Assembly (NCBI RefSeq): GCF_900110915.1
Contig: NZ_FOFG01000010.1
Span: forward strand, 1-64,000
Source of the DNA: Faunimonas pinastri
Lineage (GTDB): Bacteria; Pseudomonadota; Alphaproteobacteria; Rhizobiales; Afifellaceae
Length of the DNA: 64,000 nt
Reading direction: 5' to 3'
In this document: positions 8,373 through 18,062 of the stretch, piece after piece
How the letters are laid out: every line of letters begins with the position of its first letter
Numbering within the stretch: the first letter of the stretch is position 1
Made by a program: the position numbers and the translations under genes
Notes under the pieces: generated by a model
Databases searched by the model: none
What the model was told of the DNA's origin: nothing
Seen by the model: the letters and a program-made list of their open reading frames with translations, nothing else

Positions 8373-9482
8373 TTAGTCATCGACTTTTTTGAAATCGGCC
8401 CGCAATTGTGCCGAGACCCGCATGAGACCGGCGGCGATCAGCGATGACGTTCCCTCAAAACGACGCGATCCCGGATAAACCGCGCCGCGCTGCATCAGGT
8501 CTCCCTTGTGCGCGTCGTACGATCTGTACTGCGCCGATCCTTCGCTATGCTGTCCGCGCCGGATCGCGTGGGCAACTTTTTCGGCAAAGTCGTCGAGATA
8601 TTTGAAATGCAGCAGAGCGCCCCAGTCCGGTGCGGTCGGCACCTTCCGATTCAACATATGGACGCCGCCTCCGAATTCATAGCCGGCCTGCCATTTCAGG
8701 AGGGGGATCTTGCTCATGACCGGCTTCGCTTGCGGCAGGGTCTGGCGGGTATACTTCAGCGCGAGGCGAGCAATGCGTCGTCCCAGCCCTCGCCGCGGCT
8801 CAGGCCTGTGCACGGAGAAGAAGGTTCGCAGCACCCAGCGGTCGACCGCGTTCTGAGGACGCCGCCCGGCGCTGAACAGCCGCTCCCGCGGCCCGCCATG
8901 GACCTGCAAGCCCGGGTTGGGAAAACGCCTGAGACTTGCCGCCTTCGGGCTGCCCATCCGATATCCCGTGCCGTCGAAGAAGGGACAGGTCTCGATGAAG
9001 CTCTGGCCGGGGCGATAGCTCACCTGCTCGATCGGCCGGTCGGAATACATGTCCACCATCGTCGTGAACAGGCAGCCGTAGCCATGGCGATCGAGATAGG
9101 CGGTCAGGTCCTGGATCTTCCGCTCCGGCCAGCCGGGATAGACGAAAAGCTCGTCCACGTCGGGGAAGAGCACCCAGGTGTTCTCGAAGAACCGGTCGGC
9201 GATCAGGTGTCGCCAGGTGGCCTTGTATTCCTTGTAATCGTTGGCCGTGCGGATCACCGTCACGTCCGGTTGGGCGCTCAGGAGCTCGAACGTGCCGTCA
9301 TCGGAATTGTTGTCGACCACGACGAAGTGCTCGATGCCCATGGAGCGATGAAAGTCGAGGAAGTAGGAGAGCCGGAGAACCTCGTTGTAGCAGAGCACCA
9401 CCGCCACGACGGAACGGCCGACGGGAACCTGCGGAAGCGCTTCGATGCCGAAGGCCTGAAGGAATTTCTCGTCTCGGTTCAT
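8373..9482 (-). CDS. GT2-like glycosyltransferase (Glyco_tranf_2_4 type)
   Basis: The N-terminal domain has the GT-A pattern seen in family 2-like enzymes: VVAVVLCYNEVLRL, VVVDNNSDDGTFE and a DxD-like FPDVDELFVYP that would bind metal and nucleotide sugar. The later part (RRWTF-free, basic, with LPQAKPVMSKIPLLKW) is variable. I chose the ATG at 9482 (369 aa); a GTG at 9515 is in frame and neither has a clear ribosome site. The product is probably cytoplasmic or membrane-associated and acts on surface polysaccharide. It lies 105 bases upstream of the GT4 gene in the same direction. Confidence 0.82.
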   Translation of the reverse strand: MNRDEKFLQAFGIEALPQVPVGRSVVAVVLCYNEVLRLSYFLDFHRSMGIEHFVVVDNNSDDGTFELLSAQPDVTVIRTANDYKEYKATWRHLIADRFFENTWVLFPDVDELFVYPGWPERKIQDLTAYLDRHGYGCLFTTMVDMYSDRPIEQVSYRPGQSFIETCPFFDGTGYRMGSPKAASLRRFPNPGLQVHGGPRERLFSAGRRPQNAVDRWVLRTFFSVHRPEPRRGLGRRIARLALKYTRQTLPQAKPVMSKIPLLKWQAGYEFGGGVHMLNRKVPTAPDWGALLHFKYLDDFAEKVAHAIRRGQHSEGSAQYRSYDAHKGDLMQRGAVYPGSRRFEGTSSLIAAGLMRVSAQLRADFKKVDD

Positions 9483-9543
9483 CAGGCACCCGGCTGCGGC
9501 ATCACGGTACTTCACGTTTTCGCCGAAGGGACGTCACAACATA

Positions 9544-9578
9544 AAGCCGCCACGAAATAGCTCATGAGGTGGCGGTTT
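9544..9578. other. Stem-loop in divergent intergenic region
   Basis: A 10-bp stem (one G-T pair) between 9544-9553 and 9569-9578 encloses a 15-base loop. It lies between the divergent starts of the GT2-like and alpha/beta hydrolase genes. It could be a regulator site or a stray terminator; the sequence does not decide. Confidence 0.4.
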
Positions 9579-9694
9579 GAAATTGTAAATCCATCCGGCC
9601 CGTTCACACTTCCGATCACGCCCACGGGTCTGTTCCGACCCGCATGTCGTCGAAGAAGCCCGTTGACGGGGACCGCTGCCAAGGAGAGCGCAGC

Positions 9695-10618
9695 TTGAAG
9701 TCCCTTGTCCGTACCGTTCTTCTTCTTTCGCTGGTCGGCATCGGCATGGCCGGGCTGCTCGCCCGCGCCGCCGCCGAGCCGGAAACGCCGCGTCCCCGCA
9801 CCTCCGGCTACGCCGACGTCAACGGCGTGCGGCTTTATTACGAGATCTACGGCAAAGGCCGGCCCGTGATCCTGCTGCACGGCGGCCTTGGCGATTCGCG
9901 CGCCTGGGTGCACCTCATTCCCGCTCTCGACAAAAACTGGCAGGTCATCGCGCTCGACAGCCGCGGCCATGGGCAGAGCAGCTGGGACGGGAAGATCGGC
10001 TACGACCTGATGTCATCCGACGTGGTGGGCTTCATGGACGAGCTGAAAATCCCGAAGGCGTCGATCGTCGGCTGGAGCGATGGCGGCATCATCGGACTGG
10101 ATCTGGCGATTCGTCATCCCGACCGTCTGGAAAAGCTCTTCGCCTTCGGCGCCAACTACAATACGGACGGGCTGATCCTGCATCACCCGGACGCGCCGAT
10201 CCCCCCTGCGCCGGATCTTTCCGCGACCATCGCCGAATCCGGTCGCCCGGCGGAACGCGAACTCTCGCGCGAGGACCTCGTTCAGGCGGTCAAGCACATG
10301 TGGCGGACGGAGCCCAACTTCTCTCCCGCCGAGCTCGGCGCGGTCACCACGCCGACGATCATCGCCGACGGCGAGCATGACCAGGCGATCAAGCAGGAGC
10401 ATACGGTGGAAATGGCGCATCTGATTCCAGGCGCACGGTTGCTCCTGATTCCCGATGCCGGCCATGCAGCCATGCTGGAGCGGCCGGAGGTCTTCAACGA
10501 GGCGGTCATCGCATTCCTGCGCGGCAACGAGCCCGCGCCTGCGGAACGATCTGAGCCGCGGGCGCCGACAGAGGCCGGTGCCAACGCCGTCCCGGATGAC
10601 GCCCCCGTCACGCACTGA
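9695..10618 (+). CDS. Exported alpha/beta hydrolase
   Basis: A predicted secreted serine hydrolase of 307 residues. I chose a TTG start at 9695 because AAGGAG stands at 9681-9686 and the product then opens with a classic signal sequence (KSLVRTVLLLSLVGIGMAG to ARAAA). The ATG at 9644 in frame has no ribosome site. The fold shows LLHGG (61-64, oxyanion region), nucleophile Ser128 in GWSDGG, a late Asp in DGEHD and catalytic His in PDAGHAAML. The closest known types are esterases, lactonases and haloalkane-type hydrolases; the substrate cannot be told. A ~25-residue Glu/Ala/Pro-rich tail ends the protein. Confidence 0.82.
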   Translation: MKSLVRTVLLLSLVGIGMAGLLARAAAEPETPRPRTSGYADVNGVRLYYEIYGKGRPVILLHGGLGDSRAWVHLIPALDKNWQVIALDSRGHGQSSWDGKIGYDLMSSDVVGFMDELKIPKASIVGWSDGGIIGLDLAIRHPDRLEKLFAFGANYNTDGLILHHPDAPIPPAPDLSATIAESGRPAERELSREDLVQAVKHMWRTEPNFSPAELGAVTTPTIIADGEHDQAIKQEHTVEMAHLIPGARLLLIPDAGHAAMLERPEVFNEAVIAFLRGNEPAPAERSEPRAPTEAGANAVPDDAPVTH

Positions 10619-10641
10619 CGCGCGGGCGGACCCAGTGAGGG

Positions 10642-11400
10642 TCAGGGAGCGAGCCGGCTCGATCCCTGCCCCAGCACCAGTTCGGCGGCCTTGAAATCGA
10701 GGTGGCGGCGGTCGCGCCGCTCGGCCGCCTCGGCGTCCTCGCCCCATTGGCGAACGTTCCAGTCCTCGTCCAGATTGCCCGCGTTCCAGATGTCTTCGCC
10801 CGGGAGAAAGCCTTCGCGAAGCGCCAGCGCCAGCAGCGCCGAGCCGGTCAGCGTCGTCGCCATATGAAGCGCCGTGAGTTCGAACGGGTCCTGCACGGAA
10901 GCCAGCGCTTCCCCGATCGCCGCCAGCGTCTCGGCGGGCTGCGTCACGAACGTCACGCCCTCCGCCAGCAGGAGCCGGACAGCATAGCGGCCTTCGGCCC
11001 AGCGGATCACCGGATCCCAGACCTGGCGCTGGAGTTCCGTCAGCTCCTCCGGATGCCCGGCGCGGTAAAGCAGGAGATCGGCGCCGGCATAGGCGAGGAT
11101 CGCCTCGCGCACGCCCGCCATCTGTTGCACCACGCCGTCCAGCGCGGTGCTCGCCAGACGCGTCACGGGCATGGTCGCGGGATCGATGGTTTCGCGCTGC
11201 GATTCCCATTCCTCCGCCATGGCCGAGGCAATCACCGCACTCGGCGAGGCGAGGCGCTTGCGGGCGGGCGTCAGCGCCGGGCTGCCATCGAGGCGCACGG
11301 AATGCATTCCGTCCTCCTCCACGGTCGTGACATCGGAGTAGAATCGCTTCGGCAGGCTCCGCACTGTTTGCCGGCGCGCCAGTTCCTGGGGGTCGATCAT
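10642..11400 (-). CDS. ATP12-family F1-ATPase assembly chaperone
   Basis: The ~252-residue product matches the ATP12 family, which in mitochondria and alphaproteobacteria holds the F1 alpha subunit before assembly. Recognisable parts are RSLPKRFYSDV, LDGSPALTPARKRLASPSAVIASAMAEEWE, TMPVTRLASTALDGV, ILAYAGADLLLYRA and QRQVWDPVIRWAEGRY. It acts in the cytoplasm; the ATP synthase genes are not in the window. The start at 11400 (MIDPQELARRQ) is a choice: the frame is open to a TTG at 11466, and no candidate has a good ribosome site. It converges on the hydrolase gene with 23 bases between stops. Confidence 0.87.
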   Translation of the reverse strand: MIDPQELARRQTVRSLPKRFYSDVTTVEEDGMHSVRLDGSPALTPARKRLASPSAVIASAMAEEWESQRETIDPATMPVTRLASTALDGVVQQMAGVREAILAYAGADLLLYRAGHPEELTELQRQVWDPVIRWAEGRYAVRLLLAEGVTFVTQPAETLAAIGEALASVQDPFELTALHMATTLTGSALLALALREGFLPGEDIWNAGNLDEDWNVRQWGEDAEAAERRDRRHLDFKAAELVLGQGSSRLAP

Positions 11401-11527
11401 GTCCTGCACTTCGCTGTCGCGCACTGTTGCCCGCCGGAGCCGCCCCGGCGCATCACGAACCGGCAAGGCGTTACATCGTTCCGCCGCCCGCCCGGAGACC
11501 GCGCGGCGTTTTCAACAAGCAACACCC

Positions 11528-12439
11528 TCATGCCGATGCCCCGGATGCCCGGGCGCGAAGCGGCCTCCGCCGATTGACGAGGTAGATGCCGGCCGCGACG
11601 AGAACCAAGGCCCCGACGAGCCGCATGGTGAGCGGTTCGCCCAGAATCCAGCCACCGAAGATCACCCCGAAGAGCGGCGTCAGAAAGGTGAAGGACGACA
11701 GAAGCCCGGCGGGATAGGCTTGGATCAGGGTGAACCAGATGAGATAGCTGATGCCCGCAACCAGCACGCTCTGGTACAGGAACCAGGGCAGCACGGCCGG
11801 GACTGAGGATGTGTTCAGTGTCTCGCCGAGCATCAGGGAAAGCCCGAGCGCAACGGTGGCCGAGACGGCGAGCTGGTAGAGCAGCGCCTTCTCCGCCCCG
11901 ACGTCGCGCAGCTTCGAACGCTTGACCACGATTGTCGTCGCTCCCCACGCGATCGCCGCCCCGATGCAAAGGAGGTCGCCAGGCAAGGATCCCTGCACCG
12001 CCCCGAACAGGCTGTCGGAAAACGCCAGCACCACGCCGAGGAAGGCAAGCACGAGGCCCGCGAGCTTGACGCGACTCAACCGCTCGCCCAGCACGAAATG
12101 CCCGACCAGCACGACCACGAAGGGCGAGAGATAGACGAAGATCACCGACCGTGAAGCCGTCGTATGCGCGACGCCGAAGAACATGAACAGGAATTCGCCG
12201 GAGAAGAGCAGCCCCGCCAGCAAACCGGCCGGCAGGCTGCCGTCACGCTCGAACAGCCGCTTGCCGCTCACCGCACACCAGACGAGCAGGCACAGGACGG
12301 CCACCAGCGAGCGCCCGCCGATCTGCATCAGCGGCGGAATGCCCGCCAGCGTGATCTTGATGGCGACCTGATTCAGCCCCCAGCCGGCGCAAAGCACGAG
12401 GAGGATGAGAATCGCGCGAAGGTCGATCTGCGACTTCAC
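11528..12439 (-). CDS. EamA-family (DMT superfamily) transporter
   Basis: A 303-residue polytopic membrane protein with about ten helices in two EamA repeats (GWGLNQVAIKITLAGIPP at the start, ASRSVIFVYLSPFVVVLVGHFVLGERL ending repeat 1, LLSSFTFLTPLFGVIFGGWILGEPL in repeat 2). It is a small-molecule exporter of unknown substrate and is only distantly alike to the DMT protein at 5.6 kb. Translation appears to start with GTG at 12439, 16 bases after the stop of the pseudouridine synthase gene, so the two probably share a transcript. The last residues are Arg/Ala-rich. Confidence 0.87.
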   Translation of the reverse strand: MKSQIDLRAILILLVLCAGWGLNQVAIKITLAGIPPLMQIGGRSLVAVLCLLVWCAVSGKRLFERDGSLPAGLLAGLLFSGEFLFMFFGVAHTTASRSVIFVYLSPFVVVLVGHFVLGERLSRVKLAGLVLAFLGVVLAFSDSLFGAVQGSLPGDLLCIGAAIAWGATTIVVKRSKLRDVGAEKALLYQLAVSATVALGLSLMLGETLNTSSVPAVLPWFLYQSVLVAGISYLIWFTLIQAYPAGLLSSFTFLTPLFGVIFGGWILGEPLTMRLVGALVLVAAGIYLVNRRRPLRARASGASA

Positions 12440-12455
12440 CCGCGAACTCTCAGGG

Positions 12456-13442
12456 TCAGATCAGGTCCGCGGCATCTTCGCCGGACGACTCGTCGAAGCC
12501 CAGCACGGCCCAGCTCTGCTTCATGTGCGGCGGCAGCGGCGCGGTCACATCGAGCTTGCCGCCATCCGGATGCGGGATGATGATCCGGCGCGCCAGCAGG
12601 TGCAGCCGGTTCTGGATGCCACCGGGAAATTCCCAGTTCTCGATGTTGAAATATTTCGGATCGCCGACGATCGGGTGGCCGATATGGGCGGCATGGGCGC
12701 GCAGCTGGTGCGTGCGGCCCGTCACCGGCTGCATGACCAGCCAGGAGAGCTTCTGCGCGACCTTGTCCACCACGGCATAGTTGGAGACGGAATGGTCCGC
12801 GCCGCGCTCGCCGTGCTTGGCGATCCGCATCCGATCGCCTTCCGGCCCCTCGGTCTTGGCGAGATAGGTGGAAATTCGCCCGGTATTCGGCCGCGGCACG
12901 CCGGCGACCAGCGACCAGTAGAACTTGCGCGTCTCGCGGTCCTTGAAGGCCTTGGCGAGATAGGCGGCCGCCGTGCGCGTGCGCGCCACGACGAGAACGC
13001 CCGCCGTGTCCCGGTCGAGGCGATGCACGAGCTTGGGCTTGCGGCCCTGGCGGTCGGTGAAGGCCTCCAGCATGGAGTCCACGTGGCGCGTCAGGCCGGA
13101 GCCGCCCTGCACGGCGAGACCCGCGGGCTTGTTGAAGACAAGAACCTGCGAATCCTCGTGCAGCAGCGCGCCCTGCAGCACATCGCGGTCCGTCATGCTC
13201 TTGATGGTGCCTGCCGTCTGCGGCCGGTTCTCGTCGGGCGTGATCGGCGGAATGCGAACCTGCTGCCCGGCATTCAGCCGAGTGGAGGTCTGAACGCGGC
13301 CGCCATCCACCCGGATCTGGCCGGAGCGGAGCAACTTTTGCAGATGCCCGAAGCCGAGGCCGGGATAATGGGCCTTGAACCACCGGTCCAGGCGCATCCC
13401 GGTCTCATCGGCTTCAACCGTGCGGGTCGCAACCCCTACCAT
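12456..13442 (-). CDS. RluA-family 23S rRNA pseudouridine synthase (RluC-like)
   Basis: The 328-residue enzyme isomerises uridine to pseudouridine in RNA. An N-terminal S4 domain (MRLDRWFKAHYPGLGFGHLQKLLRSGQIRVDG, residues 16-47) is followed by the catalytic domain with HRLDRDTAGVLVVA, Asp143 being the nucleophile, and KFYWSLVAG and MQPVTGRTHQLRAHAAHIGHPIVGD. An S4 domain plus this layout fits RluC or RluD; RluC (23S positions 955, 2504, 2580) is a likely but unproven assignment. The ATG at 13442 has AGGA seven bases upstream. It is followed closely by the DMT exporter gene. Confidence 0.87.
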   Translation of the reverse strand: MVGVATRTVEADETGMRLDRWFKAHYPGLGFGHLQKLLRSGQIRVDGGRVQTSTRLNAGQQVRIPPITPDENRPQTAGTIKSMTDRDVLQGALLHEDSQVLVFNKPAGLAVQGGSGLTRHVDSMLEAFTDRQGRKPKLVHRLDRDTAGVLVVARTRTAAAYLAKAFKDRETRKFYWSLVAGVPRPNTGRISTYLAKTEGPEGDRMRIAKHGERGADHSVSNYAVVDKVAQKLSWLVMQPVTGRTHQLRAHAAHIGHPIVGDPKYFNIENWEFPGGIQNRLHLLARRIIIPHPDGGKLDVTAPLPPHMKQSWAVLGFDESSGEDAADLI

Positions 13443-13582
13443 ATCTCAGTCCTACCCGCCCCGAAGAGGCGGTTTTTCGTGCCATTGCTCATGGCTCTGG
13501 TTATCGACACTCCCCCCGCGCCACAAGCGCCGCGAGGAGACCAACCAATTTTTCGCAGCTTGGCAAGCCGGCGGACGCCGCT

Positions 13583-14893
13583 TTAGCTCGATCCGCGTTC
13601 CCGCCGCAGCCGATCCCAATGCTCCATCCGCTCCGACAGCCGCTTCTCGTAGCCGCGATCGGTCGGGCGATAGAATTCCTGCCGGCCCAGGGCTTCCGGG
13701 AAATAATCCTGTCCGGAAAAGGCATCGGGCTCGTCGTGGTCGTAGCGATAGCCGTCGCTGTAGCCCTCCGACTTCATCAACTTGGTCGGCGCATTCAGGA
13801 TGTGTTTCGGCGGCAGCAGCGAACCGCCCTGTTTCACGGTCCGCATCGCCGCCTTGTAGGCAGTGTAGAGGGCGTTGGATTTCGGGGCGGTGGCGAGATA
13901 GACGACCGCCTCCGCCAGCGCCAGTTCGCCTTCCGGCGTCCCCAGCATGTGATAGGCGTCGCGCGCGGCGTTGCACACCACCAGAGCGTTATGGTCGGCA
14001 AGGCCGATATCCTCTACCGACATCCGAATAAGCCGCCGGGCGAGGAACATTGGGTCTTCCCCGCCGTCGAGGATGCGGCAGAAGTAGTAGAGCGCCGCCT
14101 GAGGGTCCGAGCCGCGCACCGATTTGTGCAGGGCGGAGATCAGATTGTAGTGACCGTCCTGCGACTTGTCATAGATCGGAGCGCGACGCTGCAGCACCGC
14201 CTGCAGTCGTTCCTGCGTGAAGATCTCGTCTTCGCCGGCTGAGCGCCAGACCTCTTCGGCCAGGGAAAGCGACGCTCGCCCGTCGCCATCCGCCATTCGG
14301 ATCAGCGCCCGGCGCGCATCATCGTCGAGCGGCAGCGGCCGCCCTTCTTCCCGCTCCGCGCGGGCGAGAAGATCCCCCACGGCGTCCGGCGTCAGCGCAT
14401 GAAACACCAGCACCGTCGCGCGGGACAAGAGAGCGGCATTGAGCTCGAAAGACGGGTTTTCCGTCGTCGCGCCGACGAGCGTGACGGTGCCGTCCTCCAT
14501 GACGGGCAGGAAGGAATCCTGCTGCGCCCGGTTGAAGCGATGGATCTCGTCGACGAAGAGCAGCGTGCCACGGCCCGTCTGCCGCCGCCCCCGCGCCGCC
14601 TCGAAAACTTTCTTGAGATCCGCGACGCCGGTGAAGATCGCCGAGATCTGCTCGAAGTGGAGGTCCGTCTCGGCCGCAAGCAAGCGCGCAACCGTTGTCT
14701 TGCCCGTGCCCGGCGGTCCCCACAGGACAAGCGAGCCCACCCGGCCGGAGCGCAGCATGCGGGTCAGCGTGCCGCCGCCGCCGACCAGATGCTCCTGTCC
14801 CACGACCTCGTCGAGCTTTCGAGGCCGCAGCCGGTCCGGAAGCGGACGCGGCGCCGTCTTTTCCAGACCTGCGGCCTCGAACAGGTTCGTCAT
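13583..14893 (-). CDS. rarA: Replication-associated recombination protein RarA
   Basis: RarA (MgsA) is an AAA+ ATPase that works at stalled forks and single-strand/double-strand DNA junctions. The 436-residue product has Walker A GPPGTGKT (59-66), Walker B LLFVDEIHRF (111-120), sensor ATTENPSFELNAALLSR with its arginine finger, and the C-terminal tetramer domain (SVEDIGLADHNALVVC, GSLLPPKHILNAPT). Length is standard. Its ATG directly abuts the stop of the Do-type protease gene, so the two are translationally linked. Confidence 0.95.
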   Translation of the reverse strand: MTNLFEAAGLEKTAPRPLPDRLRPRKLDEVVGQEHLVGGGGTLTRMLRSGRVGSLVLWGPPGTGKTTVARLLAAETDLHFEQISAIFTGVADLKKVFEAARGRRQTGRGTLLFVDEIHRFNRAQQDSFLPVMEDGTVTLVGATTENPSFELNAALLSRATVLVFHALTPDAVGDLLARAEREEGRPLPLDDDARRALIRMADGDGRASLSLAEEVWRSAGEDEIFTQERLQAVLQRRAPIYDKSQDGHYNLISALHKSVRGSDPQAALYYFCRILDGGEDPMFLARRLIRMSVEDIGLADHNALVVCNAARDAYHMLGTPEGELALAEAVVYLATAPKSNALYTAYKAAMRTVKQGGSLLPPKHILNAPTKLMKSEGYSDGYRYDHDEPDAFSGQDYFPEALGRQEFYRPTDRGYEKRLSERMEHWDRLRRERGSS

Positions 14894-16333
14894 TCAGCCG
14901 CCGATCACCAGGTTGGAAACACTGCCGCCCCTGTCGATGGTGATGCGCCAGAGCCGGCTTCCGGCCTTGATCAGGTCGTTCAGCTGATCCGCGCTGGAAA
15001 TGTCGTGGCCCTGCAGGCGCAGGATCAGGTCGCCGGGCCTGAGCCCCAGCTGGGCGGCCGGCGATGCGGGATCGACCTTGGTCACGACCGCCCCGGAGCG
15101 AACGTTCTGGATATGCAGCCGGGCGGCGAGATAGGGCGAGAGGTCCGTCACGGTCGCACCCGTCAAGGGCATGTTGCCGCCGATGGTCGTCTCGGCCCCA
15201 CCCTTCGGCGGCTTTTCCAGCGCCAGGGTCAGCGTGGTCGGCCGGTCGTCGCGCCGGATCCCGAGCTTCACATCCTTGCCGATGCCCGCCAGGGCGAAGC
15301 GATATTCCAGGCCTGGCGGATCGGCGATTTCCAGCCCATCCACCGAGACGATCAGGTCGCCCATCTTGAGGCCCGCGCGGCTTGCCGGCGAGGACGGCTG
15401 AACATCCGTCACCAACGCGCCGCGGGGCCGGTCGAGCCCGAGCGAGGTGGCAATCTCGGAAGTCACGCGCTGGTACGATGCGCCGATCCAAGGCCGCTCG
15501 ACCGTCTTGTTCCCGGCCTGCGCCTGAGCCAGCACGGTGCGCACCATGTTGGAGGGAATCGCGAAGCCGATCCCGATATTGCCGCCGGACTGCGAGTAGA
15601 TCGCGCTGTTGATGCCGACCACATCGCCATGCACGTCGAGGAGTGCACCCCCGGAATTACCCGGATTGATCGCCGCATCGGTCTGGATGAAGAACGACAT
15701 GTCGTTGGCCCCGATGTCGGTCCGGGCCAAAGCGGAAACGATGCCGCTCGTGACGGTCTGACCGACGCCGAAGGGATCGCCGATCGCCAGCACGAGATCG
15801 CCGACTTCCAAGGCATCGGAATCGGACAGCTTCAGGATGGGATAGTTGCCGCTGCTGCCCTGTATCTTAAGGACCGCGAGATCGGTGCGCTCGTCGTCGA
15901 GCATCACCTCCGCCGGAAACTCACGGCCGTCGGAAAGAGCCACCCGAACCTGATTCGCATTCGCGATCACATGATGGTTGGTGATGATCAGGCCTTTCGG
16001 GTCGACGATAACGCCAGACCCAAGAGAAGATTGTGCCCGCTCCTGGGGGACACCCATGTCACCGCCGAAAAACCGCTCAAAGAAGGGGTCGCCGGCAAAG
16101 GGAGAGCGGCGGGCCTGCACTTTCTGCGTCGCATAGACGTTCACCACGGCCGGAGCGGCTCTTTTCACGACCGGCGCGAAGGAGAGCGTGATCTCCTGGC
16201 GACTCTGCGGTGCCTGTTCCTGGGCGAGCGCGTCCGAATACGGTGAAAGCGCCAGCGCGCTCACGACCGCTCCGACATAAAAACAGGATCTGCTGATCAA
16301 ACCGACCTCGCGTTCAAAAAGCCCCGCTCGCAC
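14894..16333 (-). CDS. Do-type periplasmic serine endoprotease (DegP/DegQ family)
   Basis: A periplasmic quality-control protease of ~479 residues. It has an N-terminal signal sequence (about 12-38), a trypsin-like domain with the triad His121 (TNHHVIA), Asp151 (RTDLAVLKI) and Ser227 (NPGNSGG), and two PDZ domains (from about 275 and 385). Translation probably starts with GTG at 16333, 11 bases after a strong GGAGGAGGG; a TTG at 16300 would give a shorter signal peptide. The first gene of a two-gene unit with rarA. It is separated from rplQ by the rplQ terminator. Confidence 0.92.
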   Translation of the reverse strand: MRAGLFEREVGLISRSCFYVGAVVSALALSPYSDALAQEQAPQSRQEITLSFAPVVKRAAPAVVNVYATQKVQARRSPFAGDPFFERFFGGDMGVPQERAQSSLGSGVIVDPKGLIITNHHVIANANQVRVALSDGREFPAEVMLDDERTDLAVLKIQGSSGNYPILKLSDSDALEVGDLVLAIGDPFGVGQTVTSGIVSALARTDIGANDMSFFIQTDAAINPGNSGGALLDVHGDVVGINSAIYSQSGGNIGIGFAIPSNMVRTVLAQAQAGNKTVERPWIGASYQRVTSEIATSLGLDRPRGALVTDVQPSSPASRAGLKMGDLIVSVDGLEIADPPGLEYRFALAGIGKDVKLGIRRDDRPTTLTLALEKPPKGGAETTIGGNMPLTGATVTDLSPYLAARLHIQNVRSGAVVTKVDPASPAAQLGLRPGDLILRLQGHDISSADQLNDLIKAGSRLWRITIDRGGSVSNLVIGG

Positions 16334-16434
16334 ATATGCGACCGCCCTCCTCCCGGGACAAGCGGGAACACTGTCGCGCAGCGAGCAAACGGTCGCTCGG
16401 CGCCCCGACTCCCTTGCGGCGGAAGCCGGACATG

Positions 16435-16456
16435 AAAAAGGGGCCTTGCGGCCCCT
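16435..16456 (-). terminator. Intrinsic terminator after rplQ
   Basis: On the minus strand a 7-bp stem (AGGGGCC with GGCCCCT) around a GCAA loop is followed by five T. It stands 24 bases after the rplQ stop and marks the end of the ribosomal superoperon. Confidence 0.9.
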
Positions 16457-16480
16457 CGATCTCCTTCAGTCCGGAAAGGA

Positions 16481-16909
16481 TTAGGCTGCGGCTTCTTCCG
16501 CGGCCGTCTCGGCCTCGTGCCGGGCACGGTCGCCGGCGCCCTTGGCGTTGACGTCGCGATCCACGAACTCGATCACCGCAACCGGTGCATTGTCGCCATG
16601 GCGGAAGCCCGCCTTCAGGACACGGGTGTAGCCGCCGTTGCGCTCATTGTAGCGCGGGCCCAGCGTGTCGAAGAGCTTCCTGACCATCGCTTCGTCGCGA
16701 ACGCGGGAAATCGCGGTGCGGCGGGCATGCAGGTCGCCCTTCTTGGCGAGCGTCACCAACTTCTCCACGATCGGGCGAAGTTCCTTCGCCTTCGGAAGAG
16801 TGGTCACGATCTGCTCGTGCTCGATGAGCGAGGCCGCCATGTTGGCGAACATCGCCATCCGGTGGCTCGACGTACGGTTCAGCTTGCGGCCGGATTTGCC
16901 GTGGCGCAT
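16481..16909 (-). CDS. rplQ: 50S ribosomal protein L17
   Basis: A 142-residue large-subunit protein placed near the peptide exit tunnel. It opens [17 protein letters not shown] and continues with the family's [29 protein letters not shown]-like stretch, [37 protein letters not shown] ~20-residue Ala/Glu-rich C-terminal tail is an extension often seen in alphaproteobacteria. It is the last gene of the rpsM-rpsK-rpoA-rplQ unit, 48 bases after rpoA. Confidence 0.97.
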   Translation of the reverse strand: MRHGKSGRKLNRTSSHRMAMFANMAASLIEHEQIVTTLPKAKELRPIVEKLVTLAKKGDLHARRTAISRVRDEAMVRKLFDTLGPRYNERNGGYTRVLKAGFRHGDNAPVAVIEFVDRDVNAKGAGDRARHEAETAAEEAAA

Positions 16910-16957
16910 GGCCAGTCTCCTTGAATTCGCCGACGGCTCACGCCGCTGGCCTGTTTC

Positions 16958-17980
16958 TCAGTATTGATCTTCGAAGCGCTTCGCGAGCTCGTCGATATTA
17001 TCCGGCGGCCAGCTCTGCACTTCCATGCCGAGATGCAGGCCCATGGAGGCCAGCACTTCCTTGATTTCGTTCAGCGACTTCCGACCGAAGTTGGGGGTGC
17101 GAAGCATCTCCGCTTCCGTCTTCTGGATCAGGTCGCCGATATAAACGATGTTGTCGTTCTTCAGGCAGTTGGCCGAACGGACCGAAAGCTCCAGCTCGTC
17201 CACCTTCTTGAGAAGGGCAGGATTGAAGGCAAGCTCCGGCGTCGATTCCTCGACGACTTCCTTGCGCGGCTCCTCGAAGGAGACGAAAATCGACAGCTGA
17301 TCCTGCAGGATGCGCGCAGCGTAGGCCAGCGCGTCTTCAGGCGTGATCGACCCGTCGGTCTCGATGTTCAGCGAAAGCTTGTCGTAGTCGAGGACCTGGC
17401 CTTCGCGGGTGTTCTCAACCCGGTAGGACACCTTCTTGACCGGCGAATACAGGCTATCGACCGGGATCAGACCGATCGGCGCATCCTCCGGACGGTTCCG
17501 GTCCGCCGGAACATAGCCCTTGCCGGTGTCGACCGCGAGTTCCATCCGGATGTCCGCGCCCTCGTCCAGGGTGCAAAGCACCAGGTCGGGGTTCAGGATC
17601 TCGATGTCACCAACCGTCTGGATATCGCCAGCCACGACCACACCCGGGCCCTGCTTGCGCAGCGTCATGCGCTTCGGGCCCTCGCCCGTCATCTTGACGG
17701 CGATTTCCTTGATGTTCAGGACGATGTCGGTCACGTCCTCCCGAACACCCGGAATGGACGAGAATTCATGCAGAACGCCGTCGATCTGGACGCTGGTCAC
17801 AGCAGCACCCTGAAGCGACGACAGCAGCACGCGGCGCAGCGCATTGCCGAGCGTGAGACCGAAGCCGCGCTCCAGCGGCTCGGCCACCGCGGTGGCCACC
17901 CGGCGGCGGTCTGTACCGGGTTTAACATCAAGCTTCTCCGGCTTGATGAGATCCTGCCAGTTTTTCTGGATCACGAGCAT
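16958..17980 (-). CDS. rpoA: RNA polymerase alpha subunit
   Basis: The 340-residue alpha subunit forms the dimer on which RNA polymerase assembles. Residues ~1-235 are the assembly domain ([33 protein letters not shown]), and the C-terminal domain that contacts DNA and activators starts near [24 protein letters not shown] and ends in [23 protein letters not shown] used the ATG at 17980 ([11 protein letters not shown]) with a GAGAGG site; the frame runs 11 codons further upstream without one. Confidence 0.97.
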   Translation of the reverse strand: MLVIQKNWQDLIKPEKLDVKPGTDRRRVATAVAEPLERGFGLTLGNALRRVLLSSLQGAAVTSVQIDGVLHEFSSIPGVREDVTDIVLNIKEIAVKMTGEGPKRMTLRKQGPGVVVAGDIQTVGDIEILNPDLVLCTLDEGADIRMELAVDTGKGYVPADRNRPEDAPIGLIPVDSLYSPVKKVSYRVENTREGQVLDYDKLSLNIETDGSITPEDALAYAARILQDQLSIFVSFEEPRKEVVEESTPELAFNPALLKKVDELELSVRSANCLKNDNIVYIGDLIQKTEAEMLRTPNFGRKSLNEIKEVLASMGLHLGMEVQSWPPDNIDELAKRFEDQY

Positions 17981-18062
17981 ACCTCTCACTGAAAAACCGC
18001 CTCCCCCATCCAATCGGAGAGACGGCTACGGCCGCCAGAGGCGGCCGAGAACCTTCTATAGG

